A stretch of 31,050 nucleotides of DNA, taken from positions 1 through 31,050 of the forward strand of contig JAJJLU010003792.1 in the NCBI GenBank assembly GCA_023807065.1, given 5' to 3'. Of the stretch, positions 18,101-27,521 are shown piece after piece; positions within the stretch are counted from its first letter, which is position 1, and each line of letters begins with the position of its first letter. A program made the position numbers and the translations under genes. The notes under the pieces were generated by a model. It did no database searches. It worked only from the letters and a program-made list of their open reading frames with translations, and was not told the origin of the DNA. This DNA comes from Isotricha intestinalis (taxonomy: Eukaryota > Ciliophora > Litostomatea > Vestibuliferida > Isotrichidae).

Positions 18101-20389
18101 TTTCAACATTATTATTTAATATAGTAGAATCTAATCCTAATAAATTATAAGCATTAGGAGTAAACATTTGAATAATTAAATTAGAATTAATAATAACTAC
18201 ACATTTTTTATAATAATCATTATTATTTTTCCCTAATTTTCCAAATAAAATAGGAATATTATTTTCATCTAAAAAAATTCCAACTTCTAAAAAAACAGGA
18301 ATTAAAAATTTAGCACTTGATCTAAAATAAACTGGAATATTTTTAACATTTTTCTCAGAATATTCTTCCATTGGAGTAGTATTATTAACTTTTTCTCTAA
18401 GGAAATTTTCATGAGGAATTCTTAATATATTTGGAATAAAAATATTAATATTTTGTCCTAAAAGTTCTTTATCTGAATAACCTAATAATTCACATATTTC
18501 TAAAGATATTTTTAATATTGTTCCTAAATTTTGATTATTTCCTGATGCTACTATATAAAAAATATCGGATTTTAAATTTAATGAATTTATATCAAAAAAA
18601 TTATTCTCTATTTTAATTCCTTCTTCAAATTCATCATCTAAATATTCTGTTTTTTTGGTATTATCATTTAAAATATCTTTTAGAAAATTATCATAAAATA
18701 CAGATATTTTTTTATTATTAAAACCACATGATTCTATCATTTTATAACTTTCATATATTTTATTATTTAAAGTATCTATTTTTATTGCAATATCTTTTAA
18801 ATTATTAATATCCATAATTTTAGAATTATTTAATAAAATATTATATAATTGAGAATAAGAATATGAAACTTGAGAAACTAAAGTTAATAAATTATTTATT
18901 TGATAAGTGTAAGATATATTTGATTGTTCTTTACCTAAATCAACTCCTTTTTCTTCTAAATTTCTTTTTATTCTATATATAAAAAATTCTTGTGAATAAT
19001 TTATATCTGGTAAAAATAAACATTTTAATAATATTCTATATGCTTTATTATATCTATGCATTTTTTCTAATTGAAATATTGCATAATTAACTAATAAAAG
19101 AGGACTATCTCTAAATATTTTCAATGCATCTTTATATAAATCTTCTATATATTGACAAAAGTAAAATTCTACTTTTGATAATTCTTCTTTTTTTGAACGT
19201 TTATTATATAAATCTACTATTTTTTTCAAAGGAGATAAATTTTTAACTTTTGTTAATTGTTCTCCATATGTTAAATTAAATGAATAACTTAATAATTTTA
19301 ATAAATAATGTCTATTTTTATTTTTATTTTCTATTAATTGAATTATTATTCTTATATTATTATATATTTCTCTATCAATTTTATGTGGTTTTTTCAATAC
19401 ATTATATTGTCTCTCTTTTTTGGAAAAAATATAAAATATGGAAGTTATAGAAATTATTATAAAAACATAAAACATTCCAAAAAACTTTTTCTTTTTAATT
19501 AAATTACTAATTAAAAGCATGAGAGAATTAACAAAAAAAAATAGATTAAAAATATATTTTATATTAAGTGAAATGTTATCTTCATAACTTTGATATTTTC
19601 TTTCAATAAAAATACAATAAGCACAAAAAAAAGAAGAAATAAAAAAAAAAATAATAGCAATATTTGTTAAATCAGTAACAACACATAATTCTAATAAAAT
19701 AATATAAATAGGTCTACAAATTAATAAAATTAAATCGGTATTAATGATTAAATATTTAGAAACTTCAGAAGAAAATTTTTCTTTATTATCAAAAGAAAGA
19801 GAAGTAAAATTATAAGATAAAATAAATAATAAAAAAAAAGAAATAAGAGATAAAATAAAATAAGTAATATGTTCAGAATTCCAACAATTATATTCTTCAA
19901 TAAAATAATTTTTATCACAAACAATAACAGTGAAAAATATTTCAATTAAAGGAACATATAAAATACTTTTAAGTAAATTCATTATTGTTCTAAGTGTTAA
20001 AATAATATATGTATGATTCTTAATTTGAAATCCTTTATAAGATCTTATTAATAAAAAACAATATAAAAAGAAAATAAATATTATAATAAAAATACTCATT
20101 AATAAAATATATTGAAATAATAAAGGATTTCCATCTGAATATCTTAAGATTCTAAAATATTGAATAAAAAAAGATATTTTTTCATAAATTTTTCCTCCTT
20201 TCCAAATTGGTATGAACTAATAAATTTATATAAAAAAATTACTCCATCACATATTGTCATACTTAAATTTTGAATTACTTGAATTATACTAAATAATGAA
20301 TTTAATATATTATTTGATAAATATGAATCATATGTAAAATATATTACATTAAATGATGCTAATTTTAAATTCTCATAAAATGAATCCAT
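15183..20389 (-). CDS. TmcB-like multi-pass PAS-domain membrane protein (one intron)
   Basis: Exon 1 is 20389-20243 (49 codons from MDSFYENL). A 26-base intron follows, and exon 2 runs from 20216 to 15183, for 1726 residues in all. The N-terminal third has about eight membrane spans (first strong ones near residues 29-46, 82-105, 118-148 and 165-190). A cytosolic helical, TPR-like part follows at about 330-480. A PAS domain sits near 600-715 (LGYSDKELLGQNINIFIPN) with a second PAS-like unit at about 716-830. After a Glu/Ser-rich acidic linker near 930-965 come four more spans (about 1084, 1289, 1416 and 1661), enclosing two long non-cytosolic loops. The layout is that of the large TmcB-like PAS proteins of ciliates and other protists. 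A role in sensing is inferred; ligand and output are unknown, and no cyclase or kinase domain is present. An internal ATG at 20099 would lose the N-terminal membrane region. Confidence 0.85.
20217..20242 (-). other. 26-nt spliceosomal-type intron (phase 0)
   Basis: On the minus strand this stretch begins GTAATTTTTTTAT and ends TTTATTAG, and it contains only one C-free run of A and T between the splice-like ends. It starts at a codon boundary after ...MTICDG. Removing it joins the 49-codon first exon exactly to the large downstream frame, which continues FIPIWKGGKIYEKISFFIQY into the previously Met-less extension. Unspliced, the first frame ends at TAA 20146-20144. Length and GTA...TAG ends match the tiny introns of ciliates. 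Splicing is inferred from frame and paralogue alignment, not observed. Confidence 0.75.
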
Positions 20390-20925
20390 ATTTAAATTTT
20401 AATTATATAAAGAGAAAAAATTATTTATAAAGAAAAAATAAATATATTAATTAATTAATAAATATAAAACAAATTAAAAAAAATGTGGAAATTATCATAT
20501 ATAATTCCTTAGAAAAGATAATTATCAAATAAAAGACTATTAATTATATTTTATAAAGAAAGATTTACAAATCTTGAAAAAATTTATAAAAAATAATAAG
20601 ATTAAAGATATATATAGGTTTTGATTTTACAATCAAAAGAAATTTAAAACATTTTTATTTTTTAAAAATTTTGCCTTCTTTTTCTAACTATTTTTTAATG
20701 AAGGAGAATTATATATCATCTAAAACTGAATTATTTTAACAAAAGTTTAAAAGCATTTTATGAAATTAAGAATCTAAAGATAACATAACATAAAATTAAT
20801 AAAAATAAAGATAAAAGATTTAATATCACAGAAAATAACATATAAAGAAAACATAATATATAAATTAATAAAAAGAAAGATAAAAATCACAGAAAATAAT
20901 AAAGTATATTTTTTCATATTATTAT
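20390..20925. other. AT-rich spacer upstream of the TmcB-like gene
   Basis: The stretch includes the presumed promoter of the minus-strand TmcB-like gene. Toward the right it shades into the decayed paralogue. Translated minus-strand fragments here are hydrophobic but full of stops, and I could not align them with confidence. Confidence 0.4.
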
Positions 20926-21741
20926 TTTTAGTAACTAAAACATTTTGAATAGTATATTCAAATCTTTGAAAAACATTAATATAATATAATTCAAAAGCTT
21001 TTAAAATTTAAATATATTCAATATTTACTTTATTTAAATCTATTAATTCAGGGATTTTTGTGTTGAAAAATACTCTCAATATTCCTTATTTAAATTTATC
21101 ATTATATATTTCTTTTATAGATTCTTTATTAATATTATTATATTTATAATCTAATTAAAATTTTTATTTTAAATTTAAATTCATTTGATTAATTTTTTTA
21201 CAATGATAAATACATAAGCAAACATTTCCAATAACATTTAAATAATAATCAGATAAATTAATGACTAATTCAATAGTATAAAAATTGATTTTTAAAAATA
21301 ATTAACCACAACAATGAAAGTTTTTAAGAAGATTTTACAATTTAAAGTAGAAATAAATATAGATTATTACAACTAAAAAAAAAGTTGATTTAGGAGCCTA
21401 TTAATTGTCTTCATAAAATAAGTAAATAAAAATTATTAAAATTGAGAAAAAAAAAGCTATTAAAGAAATAAAAAAAAGAAACTAAAATATTTTAATCACT
21501 TTTTATTTCTGGAATATATTTATAATTATGATAAAAACAAATTAAATGAGAAAAAAATCAAGTTTAAATAAATAAATAGATATTTTAATTGAATAATTAA
21601 AAAATTGAATAAATTATATAGATTTGTTCTATTTATTATTAATAATAAATATATAAATTATATTGAAAAAATTATTATATAAAAAAATAAAAGAATTATG
21701 ATTAGTAAATAATAATCTTTATGATAAAAAAACAAATTAAT
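20926..21741 (-). pseudogene. Decayed TmcB-like PAS protein paralogue
   Basis: Minus-strand translation gives blocks collinear with the N-terminal half of the neighbouring plus-strand TmcB-like protein. Block A, about 21741-21500: FFYHKDYYLL, then IINRTNLYNLFNFL, matching FYNRAYYNFA and TNRKTTYTSLLHFL at residues about 85-170. Block B, about 21430-21404: FIYLFYEDN for FIHYFYEDN. Block C, 21292-21167, 42 codons with 23 identities by my count: ELVINLSDYYLNVIGN for ELLINLSHYYLSIIGN, ending MNLNL in both (residues 421-462). Block D, about 21090-21000: IPELIDLNKV for NPRVIDFKKV. Stops and frame changes separate the blocks. About 170 residues between B and C are missing, so the copy is truncated and internally deleted. 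It lies head to head with the intact gene, 57 bases from that gene's start. Its base composition is normal for the window. Confidence 0.8.
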
Positions 21742-21797
21742 AATTATTTTTCTATATTTTCTCTTAAAAAAAATAAAAAGAAATTCAAATTAAATAT

Positions 21798-24356
21798 ATG
21801 TCTCCACAAAGAGTAAAACTATATTATTCAGATGAATTATCATTTAAAGAAAGATTTATATATTTAATGAATTTATTAGTAATAAATCAATCAAATGATA
21901 TTTTTGAATCCTTTTTTTTTCTTGTAATATTTTCTCTTCAAAATATATCAATTTATTTTTCAAGTCCAGCAGGAGTACTTAATTTTGAACATAATACTTT
22001 TGATAATTTTTTATATCAATTTGCAAGAATAATTAGATTTAAAGCTTTATTATTTTATAATAGAGCATATTATAATTTTGCAATTTATAGTATTTCAATT
22101 TATTATATAGTATTTAGTATTTTATTTATTTTTTTAATATACAAAACAAATAGAAAAACAACTTATACTTCATTACTACATTTTTTGAATTTTTTTATTA
22201 AAGTAAATATTTATATTTTATCTAATATTATTATTGATTTTTTTACTAGAATGCTTTGTTTTAATCAAATTTTTAATTCAAATATTCCTGAAATAAAATG
22301 TAATCAATCTAATAATTTAAAAACTTTAATTATTTGTTTATTGGCTACTATTTATTCTTCTATTACTTGTATTTTTATTCATTATTTTTATGAAGATAAT
22401 TTTTTACTTTCAAATTCAAATTTTAATTCAATTACTTCTAAATTATTTTTATTACAACATTTAAAAGCTATTTTTGATTCTTTTGCTTTAGGTTTAATTT
22501 CTGAATTAACTCATGATTTTTTTTTTATTATGAATATTACTTCTTCAAGTATTGTTTTTTATTATTATATTAATAGATTAGTTTATTATAGAAAAAGCAC
22601 AAATATTTTTTATGGATTAACTTATTTTATGAATTTATATTCTTCAATTTATTTTTATATTTTTTATCATATAAACTCAAATCAAAAAGGTTTAATTTTT
22701 ATTATTACGTCTTTTTTCATAATAATATTTTTTAGAATAATATTTAATAACATTATAATAAAATTAGTAAAAATAATTCCATATTATAAAATATCAAATC
22801 CTTATTTTTTATTATATTATGTTAATTTTTTATTAAATTTAACAAATGAAATAGAAGATAAACAAGAATCAAAATCATTATTAAAAGCATTAATAGAAAT
22901 TCATGCAATTGAATGTCCAAGTGAAAAATGTATTACAAAGAATAATAAAAAAATATATTTACCTAAAACAAATCAATGGTCTAATAGGAAAATTCCTTTT
23001 ATTTTTGACCAAATATTTCTTAAAAATTATATATTATATATTATAAAATATTTCTTAGGAATAAATAATTTTTGTGCTGAATTATTAATCAATTTATCTC
23101 ATTATTATTTAAGTATTATTGGTAATAATTGTTTAAGCATTTATTATTATAATAGAGCAAAAGAAATGAACTTAAATCTTCAAGAAAATTTTTTATTAAA
23201 AAGATTAAAAATTAAAATAATAAATAAATTAAATGATAATTTTAAAGAAGAAGGAGAAATTTGTTCTAAATTAATAGAAATGAATCCAACTTTTTATTTT
23301 AAATATCATAATATAGGAAATAAATTCATAGGAGAAATAAATAATAATCTTGATTTAGCAATTAAATTTTGGGAGATTTTTTCTTTAAGTAAAAATCCAA
23401 GAGTAATTGATTTTAAAAAAGTATTTGATATAATAGAACAAATAAATATATTAAAAGATAATATTGGAAATTTATGGAAAGAATTATATGAATTATATCC
23501 TGGAATAAATAATTATTTTTATATTTATAAAGATTATATTTATGAAATAAATGATAATACAAATTTAAAAAATGAATTAGAAATAATAAAAAGAAGAAAA
23601 GAAAATATTAATGAAAATATAATAAGTAATTATTATAATATTTTATTTAAAGAAGATACTGGAATTATTATTGTTAATGGAGAAAACGGAAAAGAAGGTT
23701 TAATTGAAAAAGCAAATTATGAATTTGGTAAAATTTTTAACTGTAATCATGAAAAAATAAGAGGAAAAAAAATAAATGAATTTATGCCTAAAAGTTTTTC
23801 TAAATTACATAATAAATTTATGAAACACTATTATAAAATCGGTGAAAAAAAAATATTAGATAAAGAATCTTATAAAATTTTTGCTTTAGATAGTACAAAT
23901 TCAATTATTCAATTACAAAAATATTTAAAAATTTATCCTATTTTAAATGAAAATATACATTATATTGCAATGTTTCTTTTAGATAAAGTTGATGATATTA
24001 TTTTATTGGATCAAAATTTTATAATTCAAGGTTTAAGTAAGAAAATAAAAGAAAGATTTACAATATTAGATAATAAAAATTTATTTATTTATAATGATAT
24101 TCCCTTTTATATGATATGTAAAAATTTTGTTAGTTTTTATAAAACCTTTTTTAAAGAAAATAAAAACTTAAAAAATACAAGATTAAATACAAGAAGAAAA
24201 ACAATAAATGAAGAAATGTCAGAAACAGAATTATTGTTAAATGAAGAAGAAAATGAAAATGAGAATAAATCATCTGATTTAAGTAATACAATTTTTAATG
24301 AAAATATAGAAGTAAATGAGAATATGGAAATAGAATATGAAATAAAAATTTCCTGA
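21798..24356 (+). CDS. TmcB-like PAS membrane protein, 5' part (frame break at its end)
   Basis: 852 residues, paralogous to the minus-strand TmcB-like protein. After MSPQRVKLYYSDELSFKERF come about eight membrane spans (residues about 35-340, for example FFFLVIFSLQNISIYF and YSISIYYIVFSILFIFLIY). A soluble helical region follows at about 340-600, then a PAS domain at about 618-740 (NCNHEKIRGKKINEFMPKSF) and a second PAS-like unit near 735-790 (LLDKVDDIILLDQNFIIQG). The frame ends at TGA 24354-24356 in a Glu/Asn-rich linker, just where the paralogue has its acidic linker before the C-terminal spans. The rest of the gene continues immediately in the -1 frame, so one base is probably missing in the A5 run near 24344-24348, or the gene is broken. 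The intron of the paralogue is absent at the matching N-terminal place. Shared sensor role is inferred from family. Confidence 0.85.
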   Translation: MSPQRVKLYYSDELSFKERFIYLMNLLVINQSNDIFESFFFLVIFSLQNISIYFSSPAGVLNFEHNTFDNFLYQFARIIRFKALLFYNRAYYNFAIYSISIYYIVFSILFIFLIYKTNRKTTYTSLLHFLNFFIKVNIYILSNIIIDFFTRMLCFNQIFNSNIPEIKCNQSNNLKTLIICLLATIYSSITCIFIHYFYEDNFLLSNSNFNSITSKLFLLQHLKAIFDSFALGLISELTHDFFFIMNITSSSIVFYYYINRLVYYRKSTNIFYGLTYFMNLYSSIYFYIFYHINSNQKGLIFIITSFFIIIFFRIIFNNIIIKLVKIIPYYKISNPYFLLYYVNFLLNLTNEIEDKQESKSLLKALIEIHAIECPSEKCITKNNKKIYLPKTNQWSNRKIPFIFDQIFLKNYILYIIKYFLGINNFCAELLINLSHYYLSIIGNNCLSIYYYNRAKEMNLNLQENFLLKRLKIKIINKLNDNFKEEGEICSKLIEMNPTFYFKYHNIGNKFIGEINNNLDLAIKFWEIFSLSKNPRVIDFKKVFDIIEQINILKDNIGNLWKELYELYPGINNYFYIYKDYIYEINDNTNLKNELEIIKRRKENINENIISNYYNILFKEDTGIIIVNGENGKEGLIEKANYEFGKIFNCNHEKIRGKKINEFMPKSFSKLHNKFMKHYYKIGEKKILDKESYKIFALDSTNSIIQLQKYLKIYPILNENIHYIAMFLLDKVDDIILLDQNFIIQGLSKKIKERFTILDNKNLFIYNDIPFYMICKNFVSFYKTFFKENKNLKNTRLNTRRKTINEEMSETELLLNEEENENENKSSDLSNTIFNENIEVNENMEIEYEIKIS

Positions 24357-27142
24357 ATTTTAAATATTCTCATTATTCAAAATATAATAAACAACATATA
24401 AATAGTGATTTTTCTTCTAATATTAATATTAATGATGAAGAATCTCAAATTAACTGTGATGGTACTACAATAATAAATAAATTTGGTAATTCTAATATTT
24501 TAAATCATATTAATAGTATTAATCAAATTATTTTTGATGAAAAAGCAAGTTTTAGTAATTTATATATTAATAATTTTGATAATCACACAGATATAAATAT
24601 AAATCATACTCCTGATTTAAATAATAATCTTACTCCTGATTATACTCCTATGTTTGGTCATAAACATTCTTTTAAAACAAATAAAATTGATTATCAAATT
24701 AATGGAAGGAAAAATATTCAATTATATAAATCTTTATTTGAACAAGAAAGATTTGAAGAACTTGAAAATTTATTTGAAATAAATACTAAAAGAAATTATA
24801 TTTCTTTTAGATTTAATTTTTCTTTTGAAAGATTTATTTTTCATAATAATAATTATTTTTATTTAATTAGATGTATTAATAATAATAAACAAAAAGATTA
24901 TAATAATAATGAAAATTCAGATTTAAATTTACATTCTTTATGTAATAATCAAATAATAAAAGATAAAATAATTTCATTACTTGAAATAAATGAAATAGAT
25001 GAATTAGAGAAAGAATTATTTGAAAGTCATATAAAAAATTTTTTAGATTTAACAAATTTAAATTTTAATTTAAAGAAAAATTTAAAGCAAAATTATCATA
25101 ATATTAAATTTAATAGTAAAGTTCATGGAGATAATGTATATGAAAATTCTATTATAGATGAAAATTCTTCTCAAAATTTTGGTTTAACTTTTACTACTAA
25201 TATATCTAAATTAAGAAAAATTATAGAATCAAGAAATAAAATTTTACAAAATGAAATAACATCAAATAAAATAATATATCTTAAAATATTACTTTTTTTA
25301 CTTCTTATAAATGTTATTTTATTTGTTTTTATATATAATCAATTATATACTAAATCAAAAGAAAAATTAGATTTTATTCGTGAATATAATAATTTATTAT
25401 TTTCAACTAAAATAATAATGATAAGAATAGTAAATAAAGTATTAGATTATTCAGTATTATTTTATGTTAAATTGTATAAATATAATATAACACTTAATTA
25501 TGGTTATTCTTCTGAAAATGAATTTATAATAGATTCAAAGAGGAAAGCAAAAATATGGTATAATGAATCAATGGTGAAAATAAATTATTTAGAAAGATAT
25601 ATTTTAAATATTATAAAAGAACCTATTAATAAAGTTTGGTTTAAAATTTATTATGATTATCAAATTAAAGTTCCTTGGAATGATTCAGATTATTTTCCTG
25701 TTATTATTAAAAGTTCTCTTTATAATGCTTATTATTTATTTAGTGCTGAAAATTTATTTCAATTTGATGATATTGATTTAATTTCAGATAATCATTTTAT
25801 TGTCAGTTATACTACTTATAATTCAATTAATGGAATAATTAAATATATTTTACCTAATTTAATTAGTTTTATTCCAAAATTATTAGATCATTATCTTAAT
25901 TATAGTAATAATTTATTCTTTTTATTTCAAATAATACTTTTCTTTTATACTTTTATTTTTTTTTTCTTTTTTTTTGGAATAGGAATTATTACTTTTTTAT
26001 CTATTTCTCAGTTTAATTTGGGTATAACAAAAGTTACAAAAATTAGTCAAGATAATGTGGAAAATATTATTTTAAAAATTAAAAAATTTAAAATTAATTT
26101 AAATGAAATAATTCATTTAAATAAATTAAATTCATATGATAATTATAATAAAAATAGTCTTGAAGAAAAAAAAAGTGATAGTGATAAATCAATTAATGCT
26201 AATAATAATAATGATTTTAATATTGAAAAAACTAAAAATTTTAGATTTTATAATAAAGATATTAGTATTAACATTAATAAAAATAATAATACTTTTTCAC
26301 TTGATAGACAAACTTTAAAAAAAATAACTTTTCAAAGATTTATAATATTATATTTTACAATAAGTTTACTTTTTACAGCCTTTTTTATTATTGTATTTTA
26401 TTACATTCCAATATATTTAATACAGTGTAATTCATATTTATTAAAATCACATTCATATATATTAGAAAATTTTCTTTTTACAACAACTTATTTATTTCAA
26501 ATGAAATCTCTATTTGCAAATTATTCAAATATAAAAAATCTAAATATAAATAATATTATCAATGATTCATTATCATATGATTTATATGATTCTTTACCTA
26601 AATTTAAAGATTTTAATGCTTTTTATTATAATGCTTTTTTATTAAATGCTTGTTTAGCTTTATATGAAGAAAAAAGTGAAAATTATACTAATTGTTTAAA
26701 TGTAGAAATTATTCATTCTATTAATAATACAAATGCTTTTAAAAATTATATTATTAAGAAAATTGATAAATTAACTAATTATTTTTATTTTCATTTAAAC
26801 AATGAAAATATTAATAGTTATTTAATGTTTAATCAAAATGAATATATTGAAATTATTAATTATTTTAATAATTTTTATATTCCTGTTTATAAGAGATTTG
26901 ATGAGGTTTTTTATATTTCTTTTGATAAAAAATCAAAATCAATTAAATATTATACAAATTTATTACTTGTTTTAATGGTCTTTTGGTCTTTTTTCAATAT
27001 TCTTTATCAGCATTATTTTTATATTCCTTTTTTAAATAAAATTATTAAAATGTCTTTTAATTTTATTCAAATTATTCCTAGTAATTTTATTCTTGAAACA
27101 CCTGATTTAGAAAATTGGTTAGAAAAAGTAGATTCAGGTTAA
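24341..27142 (+). CDS. TmcB-like PAS membrane protein, 3' part (continuation in -1 frame)
   Basis: This frame is open from 24341, right after an in-frame TGA at 24338. The first ATG is at 24650, but the codons before it read as ordinary Asn/Ser-rich coding sequence (NFKYSHYSKYNKQH...). It supplies the C-terminal membrane half that the upstream 852-residue frame lacks. There are four spans: YLKILLFLLLINVILFVFIY; a Phe-rich span near 25930-26010; FIILYFTISLLFTAFFIIVF; and LLLVLMVFWSFFNILY. Two long loops carry many Asn-glycosylation-like NxT/S sites. The end, FIQIIPSNFIL, parallels ILGVIPKNIL in the paralogue. If joined with one extra base, the whole protein is about 1781 residues, close to the paralogue's 1726. 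Taken alone it would be an 830-residue four-span protein with no known counterpart, so I treat it as half a gene. Confidence 0.82.
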   Translation, partial: NKNFLNFKYSHYSKYNKQHINSDFSSNININDEESQINCDGTTIINKFGNSNILNHINSINQIIFDEKASFSNLYINNFDNHTDININHTPDLNNNLTPDYTPMFGHKHSFKTNKIDYQINGRKNIQLYKSLFEQERFEELENLFEINTKRNYISFRFNFSFERFIFHNNNYFYLIRCINNNKQKDYNNNENSDLNLHSLCNNQIIKDKIISLLEINEIDELEKELFESHIKNFLDLTNLNFNLKKNLKQNYHNIKFNSKVHGDNVYENSIIDENSSQNFGLTFTTNISKLRKIIESRNKILQNEITSNKIIYLKILLFLLLINVILFVFIYNQLYTKSKEKLDFIREYNNLLFSTKIIMIRIVNKVLDYSVLFYVKLYKYNITLNYGYSSENEFIIDSKRKAKIWYNESMVKINYLERYILNIIKEPINKVWFKIYYDYQIKVPWNDSDYFPVIIKSSLYNAYYLFSAENLFQFDDIDLISDNHFIVSYTTYNSINGIIKYILPNLISFIPKLLDHYLNYSNNLFFLFQIILFFYTFIFFFFFFGIGIITFLSISQFNLGITKVTKISQDNVENIILKIKKFKINLNEIIHLNKLNSYDNYNKNSLEEKKSDSDKSINANNNNDFNIEKTKNFRFYNKDISININKNNNTFSLDRQTLKKITFQRFIILYFTISLLFTAFFIIVFYYIPIYLIQCNSYLLKSHSYILENFLFTTTYLFQMKSLFANYSNIKNLNINNIINDSLSYDLYDSLPKFKDFNAFYYNAFLLNACLALYEEKSENYTNCLNVEIIHSINNTNAFKNYIIKKIDKLTNYFYFHLNNENINSYLMFNQNEYIEIINYFNNFYIPVYKRFDEVFYISFDKKSKSIKYYTNLLLVLMVFWSFFNILYQHYFYIPFLNKIIKMSFNFIQIIPSNFILETPDLENWLEKVDSG

Positions 27143-27521
27143 ATTAAATTTTAAATATATTCTTTATAAATATTAATTTGTATATAACTTGTTTTTTTTT
27201 AATTTTTAATTAATGTATTTTTTATGTTTAAAATTATTTTTTTTTTGTTATTTTAATTAAGAAAATAAATAAAAAGACATAGCTAAATTTATGATAATTA
27301 ATTCAATTAAATTTTAAAAAATTCTTAATACTAATTCTCTTTTAATTATATTTAATAAATAACATAAATTCTGATTGTTTATAAAAATTAAAATTTATTA
27401 TTTTATTTTATATATAATTTCATTAAATTTTTTCTAGCAAATATAAATATTAATAATTAAAAAATCATAAAATAATATTTTATTTTTAATAAAATTTTTT
27501 GAATGATTAATTTTTTTTATA
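27143..27521. other. Intergenic region between convergent genes
   Basis: 379 bases between the stops of the plus-strand TmcB-like gene and the minus-strand cysteine-rich gene. It is T-rich then mixed AT, with no supported frame, RNA or repeat. Confidence 0.5.

Noticed and set aside
24283..24333. Tiny intron candidates (27-base GTAA...TAG at 24283 and 22-base GTAA...TAG at 24312) near the TmcB frame break
   Set aside because: The first is a multiple of three and cannot repair the frame; the second shifts to the wrong frame. Both also end before a TGA at 24338 in the needed frame.
24338..24356. Programmed -1 ribosomal frameshift
   Set aside because: No X-XXY-YYZ slippery heptamer is present in the correct phase, and no stable downstream structure is apparent in this AT-rich stretch. 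Kept only as a remote option.
24354..24356. TGA as a sense codon (reading through the end of the 852-residue frame)
   Set aside because: The same frame meets TAA fifteen codons later without matching the paralogue, and Trp and Cys are encoded by TGG and TGT elsewhere.
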